The position numbers and the translations under genes are program-made. A DNA stretch of 64,000 nucleotides from Sinorhizobium arboris LMG 14919 (GTDB taxonomy: Bacteria; Pseudomonadota; Alphaproteobacteria; Rhizobiales; Rhizobiaceae). Below the pieces are notes generated by a model. It did not search any database and was not told the origin of the DNA. It saw nothing but the letters and a program-made list of their open reading frames with translations. The stretch spans positions 310,001-374,000 of the forward strand of contig NZ_ATYB01000009.1 in assembly GCF_000427465.1 (NCBI RefSeq), read 5' to 3'. This document shows positions 1 through 9,670 of the stretch, in pieces (the stretch's first letter is position 1; every line of letters starts with the position of its first letter).

Positions 1-755
1 CGATGATCATGACGCGGGTGCGCGAAACCCCGACACCGAGCGCTGCAGCTGTATCGTCCCCCAGCCGCAGTGCCTCGAGGTCGCGCGCGCGGCTGAGCAG
101 CAACCCCGCCGAAAGCGGCGAGCGCCAGCAGAAGCGGCGCCGCCTGACCTAGCTGGGCTCCGTTGACGCTGCCGGTCAGCCAGCGCATCGCCTCCTGCAG
201 GTTCCAGGCCGGGGCCAAAGAGAGAATATAGGCGACGAAGCTTTCCAGCATGGCCGAAACGCCGATCCCGATAAGGATCAGCCGCATTCCGGCAATGCCG
301 TTTCTGAACGACAGGCCGTATATCAGGAGTGCCACGCCGAGACCGGCGACGACAGCGACAAGGGAGACGACCGGCCCCTTCAGCGACAGGACGACGATGG
401 CAAAAACTGCCGCTGCGCTTGCCCCGGAGCTGATGCCGATGATGTCGGGGCTCGCGAGAGGATTGCGCAGCATGATCTGGAAGGCGACACCGGCAAGCCC
501 GAAACTGAGGCCTGCGAGCACGCAGAGAACCGCTCGCGGCAACCGCAACCGGCCGACGGTAAAGGCCGCATTCGACACGTCGTCGCCAAGCAGCACGCGG
601 ATCACATGTTCCGGCGGCGTGAAGGATTGGCCGAGCGAGAGCGTCAGTGCAAAGATCGCGACGACAAGAGCCAGCAGCGCCGCAATCACGAAGAAGTGCC
701 TGCGCGCGCGACGGCGGCGGTTGGCAAGAACGAGATCGAGTGAAGAGGAAATCAT
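1..755 (-). pseudogene. FecCD-type siderophore ABC permease, partial, apparent frameshift
   Basis: Inner-membrane permease of an iron-siderophore ABC importer, cut by the left window edge. The start ATG (755-753) lies two bases after the stop of the upstream permease, so the two are translationally linked. The frame reads as a FecCD protein: an Arg-rich N-terminus, a first membrane helix, then LPRAVLCVLAG and RNPLASPDIIG, both family signatures. Near 104-107 (CCCC on the plus strand) the frame breaks. Upstream it reads LALAAFGG; the continuation LSRARDLEALRLGDD, also typical of the family, lies in another frame. Removing one base from the four-base run restores one continuous protein. It is either a real one-base insertion that inactivates the permease or a sequencing error; the sequence alone cannot decide. 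Confidence 0.75.
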
Positions 756-757
756 TG

Positions 758-1801
758 TCACAGCTCGCGAACCCGCTGACGCCGGACAATGGAGATGAAG
801 AAGGGCGCACCCAGCAGCGCGGTCACGATTCCGACGTCGAGTTCGGCGGGCCGGGCAACTATGCGCCCGATGATATCGGCGGCAAGCAGCAGGCAGGCGC
901 CACCGAGCGCCGAGAAGGGCAATAGCCAGCGATGATCGACCCCGACCAGGAGGCGGCAGAGATGCGGAACGACGAGCCCCAGGAAACCGATAGGACCGCA
1001 GACTGCCGTCGTTGCGCCTGAGAGCAGGATGGCGCCCAGCGCGGCTATGGCGCGCGCCAGAGCGACGCGTTCGCCAAGTCCGGCCGCGAGTTCATCGCCC
1101 AGCGCCAGCGAGTTCAACCTTCGCGCCGAAAGCAGGCTGATCGCCAACCCCGCCGCAAGAAACGGCAGGACCGGAAGAATGCGCTCGAAAGTCGCCCCGC
1201 CCACGCCGCCGATCTGCCATGAACGAATGCCGCCCGCGATATCGTTTCGCGGCAGCACGACAGCGATAACCATCGAGGCGAAGGCAATTGATGTCGCCGC
1301 CCCCGCAAGCGCAAGTTTCAGCGGCGTTGCCCCGCCCCGCCCGAGGGACCCGATGGTGTAGACGAAAACCGCGGCGCATCCGGCGCCGAGAATTGCCGCC
1401 CAGATATATGCTTCGGCCGAAGTGATACCGAACCATGCAACAGCGACGACGACCGCAAGAGATGCTCCCATATTCACCCCCAGAATACCGGGATCGGCAA
1501 GGGGATTGCGCGTGACGCCCTGCATGATCGACCCGGCGAGCCCGAGCGCGGCACCCGCCATGAGAGCGAGCAGCGTGCGCGGGATGCGCACGGTGACTGC
1601 TGCCTGGCCGATGCTGTCGGCCCGTCCGGCAAGGGCAGCCAGAATATCGGCCCAGGCAACGGCGCGCGAGCCGATCATAACCGAGAGTGCGCACAGCGCT
1701 GCAAGAAGCGCAGCGAGCCCGATGAGCCAGAGGCTGCGGGTACGGTTCGATCGCCCCCGAACAGGCGGTCGACGGGACGATTTCAGGCTGCCGACCGTCA
1801 T
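758..1801 (-). CDS. FecCD-type siderophore ABC transporter permease
   Basis: About 347 residues, the usual size for this family. It has an N-terminal Arg-rich cytoplasmic segment, then about nine to ten hydrophobic helices. Family motifs include RIPRTLLALMAGAALGLAG, RNPLADPGILG and GPIGFLGLVVPHLCR. The start at 1801 is chosen because its ATG overlaps the TGA of the upstream binding-protein gene in an ATGA arrangement; a longer frame to 1855 exists but would overlap that gene by more than 50 bases. It forms the importer channel together with the second permease downstream. No cognate ATPase gene is visible here; it is presumably beyond the left edge. Confidence 0.93.
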   Translation of the reverse strand: MTVGSLKSSRRPPVRGRSNRTRSLWLIGLAALLAALCALSVMIGSRAVAWADILAALAGRADSIGQAAVTVRIPRTLLALMAGAALGLAGSIMQGVTRNPLADPGILGVNMGASLAVVVAVAWFGITSAEAYIWAAILGAGCAAVFVYTIGSLGRGGATPLKLALAGAATSIAFASMVIAVVLPRNDIAGGIRSWQIGGVGGATFERILPVLPFLAAGLAISLLSARRLNSLALGDELAAGLGERVALARAIAALGAILLSGATTAVCGPIGFLGLVVPHLCRLLVGVDHRWLLPFSALGGACLLLAADIIGRIVARPAELDVGIVTALLGAPFFISIVRRQRVREL

Positions 1802-2796
1802 TGAGATTTTCCTGCGGCCTCCGCGAGCAGGGCCACGTAATCCTTCAGTAGCCATTGGATCGAAAGCGGCGTCGGATTCGCCGCCGTGCCGAGCGGGTTC
1901 CTGCCCAGCATGACGAATGCCCCCTTCGCCACGGCCGGCATTCTGGCCATCAGCGGGTTTTTCTTCAGCGCATCAAGCAGCTGCCGATTTCCATAGGTCA
2001 CGACAATGTCGACGTCGTCGAAGGAATCGATCCGCTCCGCGCTGACGGAGCCCGCGAACTTGCCCGGCGCGGAAGCCTCTACGACACTTTCGGGAGAGGC
2101 CAGCCCGAGATCCGCGAAGAATTTAACGCGCGTGTCGTTGGTCGTATAGAAGTTGACGGTGCTCAGATCCGATTCGTCGAGATGCGTAATGAACATCGCC
2201 GATTTGCCGTGAAACTCGGGGACGTCCGCGACCGTCTGCGCGATGTCGGCTTCGATCTTCCTGATCAGTATCTCGCCCTCGGCAGCCATGCCCAGGCCGG
2301 CGCTGTTGTAGCGGATCATCTCGCGCCAATCCGTCGACCAGGGCGCCTCGGGATAGGCAACGACGGGTGCGATCTGGCTCAGGGTGTCGTAATCCGACTG
2401 GCTGAGGCCGGAATAGGCCGCCAGGATCACGTCCGGCTCGGTGGCCGCGACCGCCTCGAAGTCGATACCGTCGCCCTCGTCGAAAAGCATCGGCGTCTCG
2501 GCCTGGAGTTCGTTCAGCCTCTCGGCCACCCACGGCAACAGGCCGTCGCCGTCATCATCTCCGAAATTGGCTGCGGCAAAGCCCACGGGGACGAGCCCGA
2601 GCGCCAGCGGCACCTCATGATTGGCCCAGGCAACGGTCGCGACCCGTTCCGGCTTCGACGCGATGACGGTCGTGCCGAAGGCATGCTTGATGGTGATCGG
2701 ATAGGATGTCGCCTCGCCTGCCCAGGCCGTGCCAAAGGCAATCATCCAGGTGCATGTCACCGCCACTCTCGCGGCCTGAAGCAGTAAGCGCAGCAT
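1798..2796 (-). CDS. Periplasmic iron-siderophore binding protein (FecB/FhuD-like)
   Basis: A 332-residue secreted protein that captures an iron chelate in the periplasm and delivers it to the two FecCD permeases encoded just downstream. The N-terminus has a short hydrophobic signal segment ending near AWA. The body has the class III binding-protein pattern: the strand KPERVATVAWANHE, a long spine helix region and ATEPDVILAAYSG. A GGAG ribosome site sits 7 bases before the ATG at 2796. It is divergently oriented from the TonB receptor gene, with about 245 bases between them that must carry both promoters. Ligand identity cannot be told from sequence. Confidence 0.93.
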   Translation of the reverse strand: MLRLLLQAARVAVTCTWMIAFGTAWAGEATSYPITIKHAFGTTVIASKPERVATVAWANHEVPLALGLVPVGFAAANFGDDDGDGLLPWVAERLNELQAETPMLFDEGDGIDFEAVAATEPDVILAAYSGLSQSDYDTLSQIAPVVAYPEAPWSTDWREMIRYNSAGLGMAAEGEILIRKIEADIAQTVADVPEFHGKSAMFITHLDESDLSTVNFYTTNDTRVKFFADLGLASPESVVEASAPGKFAGSVSAERIDSFDDVDIVVTYGNRQLLDALKKNPLMARMPAVAKGAFVMLGRNPLGTAANPTPLSIQWLLKDYVALLAEAAGKSQ

Positions 2797-2936
2797 CGAG
2801 CAACTCCGCCGGAAGTTTAAGTTGACCTCCCGTTTCAGGTTAATCGCCTGGCGTCAACGGGCAGGCCGGCGCCAACGGGCGGGGAGCACAGAGATTTCCG
2901 TGGGATCCTACAAATCCCCGGAAATTTACAATACTG

Positions 2937-2949
2937 GAGAAAGGTTCTC
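2937..2949. promoter_or_regulatory. Candidate iron-responsive operator between fecB-like and receptor genes
   Basis: GAGAA-AGG-TTCTC, a 5-3-5 palindrome in the divergent intergenic region. It resembles the GAA-N3-TTC core of Irr (ICE) boxes known in rhizobia but lacks the outer T/A bases of that consensus. Position is right for controlling the receptor gene; assignment is inference only. Confidence 0.3.
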
Positions 2950-3042
2950 AAGTTAGTAGCCTCGCCCGGGGCAGCGAAGCAGACATTGCGGACATCCGTT
3001 TCGGCGTCCCGAGAAGGCCACGTCAAATTCTGGAATGATAAT

Positions 3043-5172
3043 ATGGACATGGAAAGAACACGCGACAGCTCGAGAATGACCGCGATCGGCTATCGCAGCG
3101 CTCTTCTTCTGGGTTGCACTGCACTCGTCGTCCTCGCACCGGACCCGCTGCTTGCTCAGGAGAGCGGAAGTTCGAACGCCGTAACCAGCCTTGAAGCGAT
3201 CACCGTCGAAGCCGGTGGCCTCGATCCCGACAATGATTCGAAATCGATCGTCGCAACCAAAACCCTGAGCGGCAGCAAGATGGCGACGGATATCCTCGAC
3301 ATACCGGCCTCCGTATCCGTCATCACATCAAAGGAAATCCAGGAGCGCGGCGCGCAGGATGTCGAGCAGGTGCTGCAGTATACGGCAGGCGTCAGCACCG
3401 ATTTCTATGGGTCCGACGATCGCTTCGATTACTTCAAGATCCGCGGTTTCGATGCCTACACCTATCGCGACGGACTGACGCTCGGCGACCCCTTCGGCGG
3501 AATACGCGAAGAGCCTTACGCCTTCGAGCGCGTAGAGGTGCTGAAGGGCGCCAACTCCACGACATTCGGGGTCTCCGACCCGGGCGGTGCGGTGAACTTC
3601 GTGACCAAGCGGCCGAAGAGCGAACGCTTCGGCGAAGCCTATGTCACCGGCGGCTCTTTCGACCACCGCGAAACGGGCGTCGACTTCGGCGACAACATCA
3701 CCGAGGATGGCACCCTTTCTTACCGGCTTACCGGCAAGGTCAAGCGGGCAGATGACGAATACGATTACTCGCAGGACGACGAGAACTTCTTTATGGGCGG
3801 CCTGACATGGCGCCCGAGCGACGACACCAACCTAACGATCGTGTTCGACCACCTCGACCGCGACGGCGTGCCCGGCAGCGGCGGCCATCCCGTCGGAACG
3901 GATTTCGACAGAAGCCGTTTCTTCGGCGAGCCGGACTTCAACTATCGCGACGTCAACAGGAATACGCTGAGCGTCCTGTTCGACCATGACTTCGGCTCCG
4001 GCCTGACCTTCAGTTCGAATGCGCGCTACAGCGATGCCAGGAGCAATTTCGGCTACGCCTACATCTCCAGGACGCCGACCGATGGTTCGACCGTTGCCGA
4101 CCGCGCCTTCTTTGCCAATGACACGGCCGCCGAAAACTTCATCATCGACGCCCGCCTGCAATATGATGCAAGTTTCCAGGACATCGACAGCCGCAGCCTC
4201 GTCGGCGTCGAATACAACAAACTCCAATCCGATAATGACGGCTACTTCGGCGCAGCTCCGAGCATCGACTGGCTGAACCCGGTCTATACCGGCGCACCGG
4301 CATCGGTTCCGCTTTATCAAAGCCTGACGAACGATCAGGAGACGAGAGCCCTCTACTTCCAGCAGGACCTGACCTTGTCGGAAAAGGTGATCGCCACCGT
4401 CGGCCTGCGCAACGACTGGCTCGACCTCCATCAGCGCAACAACATCACCGACACGACGAGCGAAGCCGATCTCAGCGAATTCACCAAGCGTGCCGGCCTC
4501 ACCTACAGGGTGACCGACGAGGTCGCCGCCTATGTGAGCTATGCGGAATCGGTGCTTCCTACCTCGCTGACCCTCGAACCCGAGCGCGGCGAACAGTGGG
4601 AGGTCGGCATCAAGTACCGGCCCGACGCGTTTCCTGCCCTGTTCAGCGCGGCGCTCTATGACCTGACCAAGAACAATATTACCCGCACCAATCCGGCGAC
4701 GGGCTTCCAGGAGACGATCGGCGAGGTTCGGGTCCGCGGTCTCGATCTCGAGGCCAAGGCGGAGCTAACCAACAATATCAGCCTGATCGCCGCCTATTCC
4801 TATATGGAATCGGAGATCCTGGAGAACGGAACGCTCGGCAACGAGGGCAACGAAATGTCTTTCGTGCCGCATCATCTCGCTTCGCTCTGGGTCAACTACC
4901 TTCTTCCCGGCGAAGGTTCGCGCGGCGATATGAACTTCGGCCTGGGCGCGCGCTACACGGGTTCGTACTATTTCGACGACGCGAACACCCAGTCGACCGG
5001 CAGCAGCGTCGTCTTCGACGCCGCCTTCAGCTACAAGATCCAGGAAAACACATCCTTCGATGTGAAGGTGAGCAATCTTTTCGACGAGAAGCAGGTCTCC
5101 TATGGCGGCTTCGGTGCGGATTTCTACAATCCGGGCCGTGCAGTCTACGCGACCCTGCGCCAGACCTGGTAA
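3043..5172 (+). CDS. TonB-dependent siderophore receptor (FhuA/FoxA-like)
   Basis: Outer-membrane gated channel for ferric siderophores, about 709 residues. After a signal peptide ending near LLAQ comes a possible TonB box (ITVEAG). A plug domain follows (IPASVSVITSKEIQERGAQD, then YFKIRGFD and VEVLKGANSTTFGVSDPGG). The rest is a 22-strand barrel region ending YATLRQTW, with the terminal aromatic residue that barrel assembly recognises. The ATG at 3043 (or 3049) is preferred over an upstream TTG at 2986 because the signal peptide follows it closely. It is divergent from the binding-protein/permease genes and convergent with an AraC regulator, which suggests one uptake system. The siderophore is unknown. 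Confidence 0.94.
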   Translation: MDMERTRDSSRMTAIGYRSALLLGCTALVVLAPDPLLAQESGSSNAVTSLEAITVEAGGLDPDNDSKSIVATKTLSGSKMATDILDIPASVSVITSKEIQERGAQDVEQVLQYTAGVSTDFYGSDDRFDYFKIRGFDAYTYRDGLTLGDPFGGIREEPYAFERVEVLKGANSTTFGVSDPGGAVNFVTKRPKSERFGEAYVTGGSFDHRETGVDFGDNITEDGTLSYRLTGKVKRADDEYDYSQDDENFFMGGLTWRPSDDTNLTIVFDHLDRDGVPGSGGHPVGTDFDRSRFFGEPDFNYRDVNRNTLSVLFDHDFGSGLTFSSNARYSDARSNFGYAYISRTPTDGSTVADRAFFANDTAAENFIIDARLQYDASFQDIDSRSLVGVEYNKLQSDNDGYFGAAPSIDWLNPVYTGAPASVPLYQSLTNDQETRALYFQQDLTLSEKVIATVGLRNDWLDLHQRNNITDTTSEADLSEFTKRAGLTYRVTDEVAAYVSYAESVLPTSLTLEPERGEQWEVGIKYRPDAFPALFSAALYDLTKNNITRTNPATGFQETIGEVRVRGLDLEAKAELTNNISLIAAYSYMESEILENGTLGNEGNEMSFVPHHLASLWVNYLLPGEGSRGDMNFGLGARYTGSYYFDDANTQSTGSSVVFDAAFSYKIQENTSFDVKVSNLFDEKQVSYGGFGADFYNPGRAVYATLRQTW

Positions 5173-5320
5173 TCGGCGGTCCCGCCCGCGACACGTGGGC
5201 GGGAAAAGCCTGTCTCCAGAGCACTTCAACGAAAAACATGTACCGGTTTACCGTGCGTCGTTCCAAATGTCGGAGGATTTCACGGTTTCAACGGCACAGT
5301 GAAGCGCTCAGGTCATGCGA

Positions 5321-5412
5321 CCTTAGGTCGGTTCGGCCTAAGGCCGTGATCGATTCCAACGAGTCGAGAAGCGGAGCGCGGGCGGAGCCTCACACGCTGT
5401 TCCCTCGTCCTC
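5321..5412 (+). repeat. RIME-like intergenic mosaic repeat, degenerate copy
   Basis: Begins with a hairpin (CCTTAGG at 5321-5327 pairing with CCTAAGG at 5337-5343). This is followed by GTGATCGATTCCAA and then a GCGG...GGGCGGA...CTGTTCCCTC segment. The same order of parts occurs at 11851-11961, and the distal part recurs at 28067 and 39122. It fills the gap between two convergent genes, where such rhizobial elements usually lie. Confidence 0.5.
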
Positions 5413-5413
5413 T

Positions 5414-6286
5414 CTAGCGACCCTGCCGCCGCCGCCAGGCAGCGGGCGTATCGCCGACGATCTGCCGGAAGACCTTGGTCAGATGCGCCTGGTCGGAAAA
5501 GCCGAGCTTGGCGGCAACATCAGCCACGGCAAGATCGCTTTCCATCAACAGCCGCTTCACATGATCGATGCGTTTCGAAAGCTGCCATTGCAGCGGCGTC
5601 TTGCCGGTGGTTTTCTTGAAGACATGGGAAAACCAGCTTTCCGACAAACCGACGGTCTCGGCCATTTCGGCAACGGTCAGGCGGCAGTCGCTGAGCCCGT
5701 TGACGCGCGCCATGAGCTTATTCATCTGCGCTTGGGTCAACCTGCCGTTGTTTTGTTCAACGCCCTGCGCCGGAATGTCGAGCAAGCCAGTGACGATGCT
5801 GCCGACAAGGCTTTCGCCATAGACCGCATGCTTCGACGGTTTTGAAACTTCATCGACCATCAAGCGGGCGAGCACTTCGACGGCCCCGGTATCCTGGACT
5901 TCGACCGGGCTGCGCAGGGCCGTCATCGCAGCCGAGCTTCCGACCGATGGCGACAGATATCGCAGCAGTCGATCCTTATGCAGGTGCAGATTGAGATGCG
6001 AGAAGCGGTGCGTCGCGCCACTGGTCGTCCACATCGGAACACCGGGAGGAACATAGACGGCCCGTGTCATGGGACGAAAATGCTGCAGGAATTCACCGTC
6101 CCGGTTCGACATTCGAATCTGAGAAGAAACGTCGGTGAAGAAAATCATGATGCGCGGATCATCCGACAGGTAGTAGCCCCTGGCGCCCGACTGACTCTCC
6201 GCTTCCCAGAAGACACTTACGAGACCATCGAAACGGCGCCACTTGACCGGCGCGACTGTGCGAATCCCTTCGGTGTGCCAAATCAT
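5414..6286 (-). CDS. AraC-family transcriptional regulator
   Basis: About 290 residues. The N-terminal two thirds is a cupin-like sensor region (YVPPGVPMWTTSGATHRFSH). The C-terminal third carries the two AraC helix-turn-helix motifs: LTVAEMAETVGLSESWFSHVF, with the GKTPLQWQLSKRIDHVKRLL linker, then VADVAAKLGFSDQAHLTKVF. The ATG at 6286 is used; a TTG at 6304 would add six residues and neither has a clear ribosome site. It lies convergent to the receptor gene and probably activates siderophore uptake in response to its ligand, as other AraC proteins next to rhizobial siderophore genes do; that role is inferred from position. Confidence 0.9.
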   Translation of the reverse strand: MIWHTEGIRTVAPVKWRRFDGLVSVFWEAESQSGARGYYLSDDPRIMIFFTDVSSQIRMSNRDGEFLQHFRPMTRAVYVPPGVPMWTTSGATHRFSHLNLHLHKDRLLRYLSPSVGSSAAMTALRSPVEVQDTGAVEVLARLMVDEVSKPSKHAVYGESLVGSIVTGLLDIPAQGVEQNNGRLTQAQMNKLMARVNGLSDCRLTVAEMAETVGLSESWFSHVFKKTTGKTPLQWQLSKRIDHVKRLLMESDLAVADVAAKLGFSDQAHLTKVFRQIVGDTPAAWRRRQGR

Positions 6287-6468
6287 GGAGTGCCAATAGC
6301 TCAATGTAGGAATCTGCCCCTGGCTAGTAGGATGCGTGATGCCGTGCCCTTAGACCGGGCACTCTGAAAATCGTCTCATTGCAACGAGCTGTGCACCTGG
6401 AGGCACCGGTTTCCGGGTCCAAAAAATATGAGCATACTTATCATGTTTCAGCGCCATGACAAGCGACT

Positions 6469-8013
6469 CTAGTGCGGGGCCAATGTGCTCTCATCGATAT
6501 GTGCGGTGGCATATACCCGCCGGGCGACGATCGCGAGAAGAAGGAGCGTCACCGTTGCTATAACGCAGCATATGGAAAAACCGAGCGAGAAGCCGCTTTT
6601 CGCTGTCTCCAGCCAGACGGCTGAAGCTGAACCGGGCATCGACTGAGCTGTCTCGACTGCTCCGGCAAGGGTCGCAGAAACGGCCTCGGCCTGCACGCGA
6701 CTGAGGCTGCTCAGGTCGGCGTGGTTCATCGCCAAACGATAGACGGCGGTCGCCAAGCTGCCCAGCACCGCGATGCCCAATGCGCCTCCAAATTCTGCGC
6801 TCGTTTCCGATATGGCCGAAGCCGAGCCTGCCCGTTCGGGCGGTGCAGTCCCCACGATCAAGCCGGTCGTGGTGAGAACGACAGGGACGAAGCCGAAGCC
6901 TATGATCATGCTTGAGCCAAGGATGCCGATCAAACTCTCGGCGTAAGCGGCAACGGCCATGGCGGCAGCTCCCGCTGCATTGATCAGAAGCCCGCCGACC
7001 ACGGTCCTGACGGGTCCGAAGCGGTTGGTGAAGCGGTAGGCCTGGAAGGACATGACCGCGAAGACGAAGGCCGATGGCGCAGACCAGAGTGCGGCTTCCA
7101 ATGGCGACAGACCGAGCACAAGCTGCAGGAAGAGGTTCTGAAACAGGAAGACGCCGAAGACGAAGAAGACACCGGCGAGGTTTACCATCAGCGATGCCGA
7201 GAAGGCTGGCACCCGGAAGAGTGCGAGGTCGACCAATGGGTCGCTGAGCCGCCGCTGGCGTCTCACAAACAGGAGGCCGACCACAAGCCCCAGTCCGATA
7301 TAGGCCAGTTGGGCAGGTTGGAAGCCGTCGGCAGCCATATGCTTGACGCCGTAGATGATCGGCAGAACGGTCGCGAGCGAAAGGACCACGCTCGGCAAGT
7401 CCAGTCGGCCGGCATCGTTGTTCCTGTATTCCGGCAACAGAAATGGGGCGACTGCCAGAAGCAGGAGCATCACCGGTATGTTGATCAGAAACACCGAGCC
7501 CCAGTGGAAATACTGCAGCAGAATTCCGCCGATGAGGGGACCGACGAGACCGCCCAGCGCAAAGGCCGTGCCCCAAATGCTGATCGCCCTGTTTCGCTCC
7601 GCCTCGTTTTTGAAGAGATTGACGATCAGCGACAGCGTGGAGGGCGCGATCGTCGCGCCGGCGATGCCAAGCAGGGCCCTTGCCAGAATGAGTTGCCCCG
7701 GAGTGTTCGAGAAAGCAGCAAAGGCGGATGCGACGCCGAAGGCAAAGGCGCCCATCAGCAATACCCGCCGGCGGCCGATCCGATCTCCCAGCGTCCCCAT
7801 GGTCACGAGAAAGCCCGCGACCATGAAGCCATAGATGTCGTTTATCCAGAGCAGTTGCGATGCGGACGGATCGAGGTCCGCGACGATCGCGGGCACCGCG
7901 AGGAACAGCACCGACAGGTCCATCGAGTAGATCAGGCATGCGATCGACAGGACGCATAGGCCAATCCACTCGCGGCGGCTTGCCTGCTCAGGCATGTGAA
8001 TAGTCTCGGCCAT
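6469..8013 (-). CDS. MFS drug exporter, DHA2 (14-helix) family
   Basis: A 514-residue inner-membrane proton antiporter of the QacA/SmvA type. It has about 14 hydrophobic segments. The acidic residue in helix 1 lies in YSMDLSVLFLAVP, motif A is GTLGDRIGRRR, and a motif-C-like GGLVGPLIGG follows in helix 5. The start at 8013 has a GGGAG ribosome site 7 bases upstream; a longer frame to 8079 is less likely. It stands alone between an AraC gene and a LysR gene, so substrate and regulation are unknown; cationic biocides or dyes are typical for the family. Confidence 0.92.
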   Translation of the reverse strand: MAETIHMPEQASRREWIGLCVLSIACLIYSMDLSVLFLAVPAIVADLDPSASQLLWINDIYGFMVAGFLVTMGTLGDRIGRRRVLLMGAFAFGVASAFAAFSNTPGQLILARALLGIAGATIAPSTLSLIVNLFKNEAERNRAISIWGTAFALGGLVGPLIGGILLQYFHWGSVFLINIPVMLLLLAVAPFLLPEYRNNDAGRLDLPSVVLSLATVLPIIYGVKHMAADGFQPAQLAYIGLGLVVGLLFVRRQRRLSDPLVDLALFRVPAFSASLMVNLAGVFFVFGVFLFQNLFLQLVLGLSPLEAALWSAPSAFVFAVMSFQAYRFTNRFGPVRTVVGGLLINAAGAAAMAVAAYAESLIGILGSSMIIGFGFVPVVLTTTGLIVGTAPPERAGSASAISETSAEFGGALGIAVLGSLATAVYRLAMNHADLSSLSRVQAEAVSATLAGAVETAQSMPGSASAVWLETAKSGFSLGFSICCVIATVTLLLLAIVARRVYATAHIDESTLAPH

Positions 8014-8166
8014 GGTCGTCTCCCGGAAGCCGGCGGAGATTTCCCCGAATCGCGTCAGTTGACAAGTATCAATTTCCAAGGCGACCGGCTTTCATTCCAC
8101 GGAACGCTACGGCCGGGCGAGATGGCTATCATCTCGGTTCCGTGCGGCACAAAGGCGGCGGAATCC

Positions 8167-9135
8167 TCAACGACCTGGTGACGATGCGCGCGACGCGCCC
8201 TCCGCGCGCACGATGCTCCGAACTCGGCCGGTAACAGGTCGCTGTGCCGCGCCTCCGAATTGCGCCATCACCCACTCTCGCAGGACGCGCGTTGCCGGCC
8301 GGTCAGCCATGCGCGGGCTGTAGACGAGATCGTAGCGGTCGCCTTCGAGCGACAGCTCGAACGGTTGGACGAGGATGCCGGAGGCGAGCTCTTCCGCTAC
8401 CAGCGTGAGGCTTAGCAGCCCGATCCCCTGCCCCGCCACCACGGCCTGGACCGCGTGGATCTCGTCAGTGAAGGAAATGCCGGCGCTTGCGTCGATGTCC
8501 TCGGCCCCGGCCTGCGCCAGCCACTGCCGCCACACAGGCGCGCGCGGATCGTCGCGCCGTGCCGGACCCCAGTCGAAATGGATGAGCGTCGCATGCCGGA
8601 GATCGGCAGGGCTGGTCTGAGCGAGGCGCGGCGCGCAGACCGGCGCGAAGCGATCCGCAAAGAGCGGCTCCGTAACAAGACCCGGATAGTTCCCGCCACC
8701 GAAGCGGATAGCGGCGTCCGCATCTGCCTCCAGATCGACGGTCCGGTTGGAGGCATCGAGACGCAAGGTCCAATCGGGATGCGCCTCGCGAAACGAACCC
8801 GCGAGCGGTGCCAGACGCTTCGCGACGAAGGCGACGGTGGAAGTGAGCCGCGCCACCTGGCCGGTCTGCTGGCGGCGCACGTCCGCGATGGCCTGTTCGA
8901 AGCGGTCCAGGCCCTCACGCAGCACTGGAAACAGCGTCTTTCCCGCAGCGGTCAGATGCACCTGCCGCGTTGCGCGCTCGAACAGCCTGACGTTCAGCAT
9001 CTCCTCCAACTGGCGAATTTGGTGGCTGACGGCGGTCGCTGAAACGTTGAGCTCCTCGGCTGCGCCCTTGAAGCTCAGCCGGCGTGCAGCAGCCTCGAAG
9101 GCACGCAAGGCCCCAAGCGGCGGCAACTGTCTCAT
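8167..9135 (-). CDS. LysR-family regulator (GcvA-like)
   Basis: About 322 residues. The N-terminal winged helix reads LGALRAFEAAARRLSFKGAA followed by ELNVSATAVSHQIRQLEEML, the GcvA/AmpR subgroup pattern. The remaining two thirds is the periplasmic-binding-like effector domain. The start at 9135 is supported by GAGG about 6 bases upstream; an in-frame ATG five codons earlier is possible. It is divergent from the RidA/old-yellow-enzyme pair with about 140 bases between, so it is the likely regulator of that pair, probably with a T-N11-A type site in the gap. Confidence 0.9.
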   Translation of the reverse strand: MRQLPPLGALRAFEAAARRLSFKGAAEELNVSATAVSHQIRQLEEMLNVRLFERATRQVHLTAAGKTLFPVLREGLDRFEQAIADVRRQQTGQVARLTSTVAFVAKRLAPLAGSFREAHPDWTLRLDASNRTVDLEADADAAIRFGGGNYPGLVTEPLFADRFAPVCAPRLAQTSPADLRHATLIHFDWGPARRDDPRAPVWRQWLAQAGAEDIDASAGISFTDEIHAVQAVVAGQGIGLLSLTLVAEELASGILVQPFELSLEGDRYDLVYSPRMADRPATRVLREWVMAQFGGAAQRPVTGRVRSIVRAEGASRASSPGR

Positions 9136-9276
9136 CGCACCCTCACACATGAATACAATTCATCTATCAGCTGAGAAGTCCTCCTTTGTCAATGAGGGCC
9201 GCCCTGGGCATATTGCCTTCCACAAGCAAGGCGACGGTGCCGAGCTGAGAATAACTCAAGCATGAAAGGACAGCCC

Positions 9277-9669
9277 ATGTATCTCGAACAGGTCGTCACG
9301 AAGCCGGATCCCTATGCGCCGTTTCTGCTCTCGCAGGCAATTAAGGCCAATGGCTTCGTCTTCGTTTCGGGTCAGGCGGCAATCGGCGACGACGGTGAGA
9401 TCGTCGGCGAGGATGACTTCGACCGCCAGGCCGAGCAGGCTTTCCGCAATCTCGCCCGCGCCCTGACGGCCGCCGGCTCCAGTCTCGACAGAGTCGTCAA
9501 GGTTACGATTTTCCTGCGTTCGATGGAAAATTTCGCAAAGATCGTCGAACTGCGCCGCAAGTGGTTCTCCGCCCCCTATCCGGCCGACAGCATTATCGAA
9601 GTCTCCTCGCTCTATTCGCCGAAGGCACTGATCGAGGTCGAGGCAATCGCACTCGACGGGGGCCGCTGA
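9277..9669 (+). CDS. RidA/YjgF-family protein
   Basis: About 130 residues. Matches the RidA (Rid/UK114) fold: SGQAAIGDDGEIVG, the helix QAEQAFRNLARALTAAGSSLDRVVKVTIFL, and a C-terminal IEVEAIALDGGR. The conserved Arg that binds the substrate carboxylate in true RidA (in an R-V/C-E-V-A-A context) is not evident, so it may be a Rid variant rather than an imine deaminase. The ATG at 9277 follows AAAGGA; an ATG five codons earlier is in frame. It ends one base before the flavin oxidoreductase gene, so both probably act in one small-molecule degradation pathway under the divergent LysR protein. Confidence 0.88.
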   Translation: MYLEQVVTKPDPYAPFLLSQAIKANGFVFVSGQAAIGDDGEIVGEDDFDRQAEQAFRNLARALTAAGSSLDRVVKVTIFLRSMENFAKIVELRRKWFSAPYPADSIIEVSSLYSPKALIEVEAIALDGGR

Positions 9670-9670
9670 C

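Noticed and set aside
7..810. A 267-codon minus-strand frame at the left edge
   Set aside because: It is a shadow of the FecCD permease frame starting at 755; its Arg/Ser-rich translation has no membrane helices.
2986..3042. Upstream TTG start of the TonB receptor
   Set aside because: It would put about 30 residues before the signal peptide; ATG at 3043 or 3049 leaves a normal leader.
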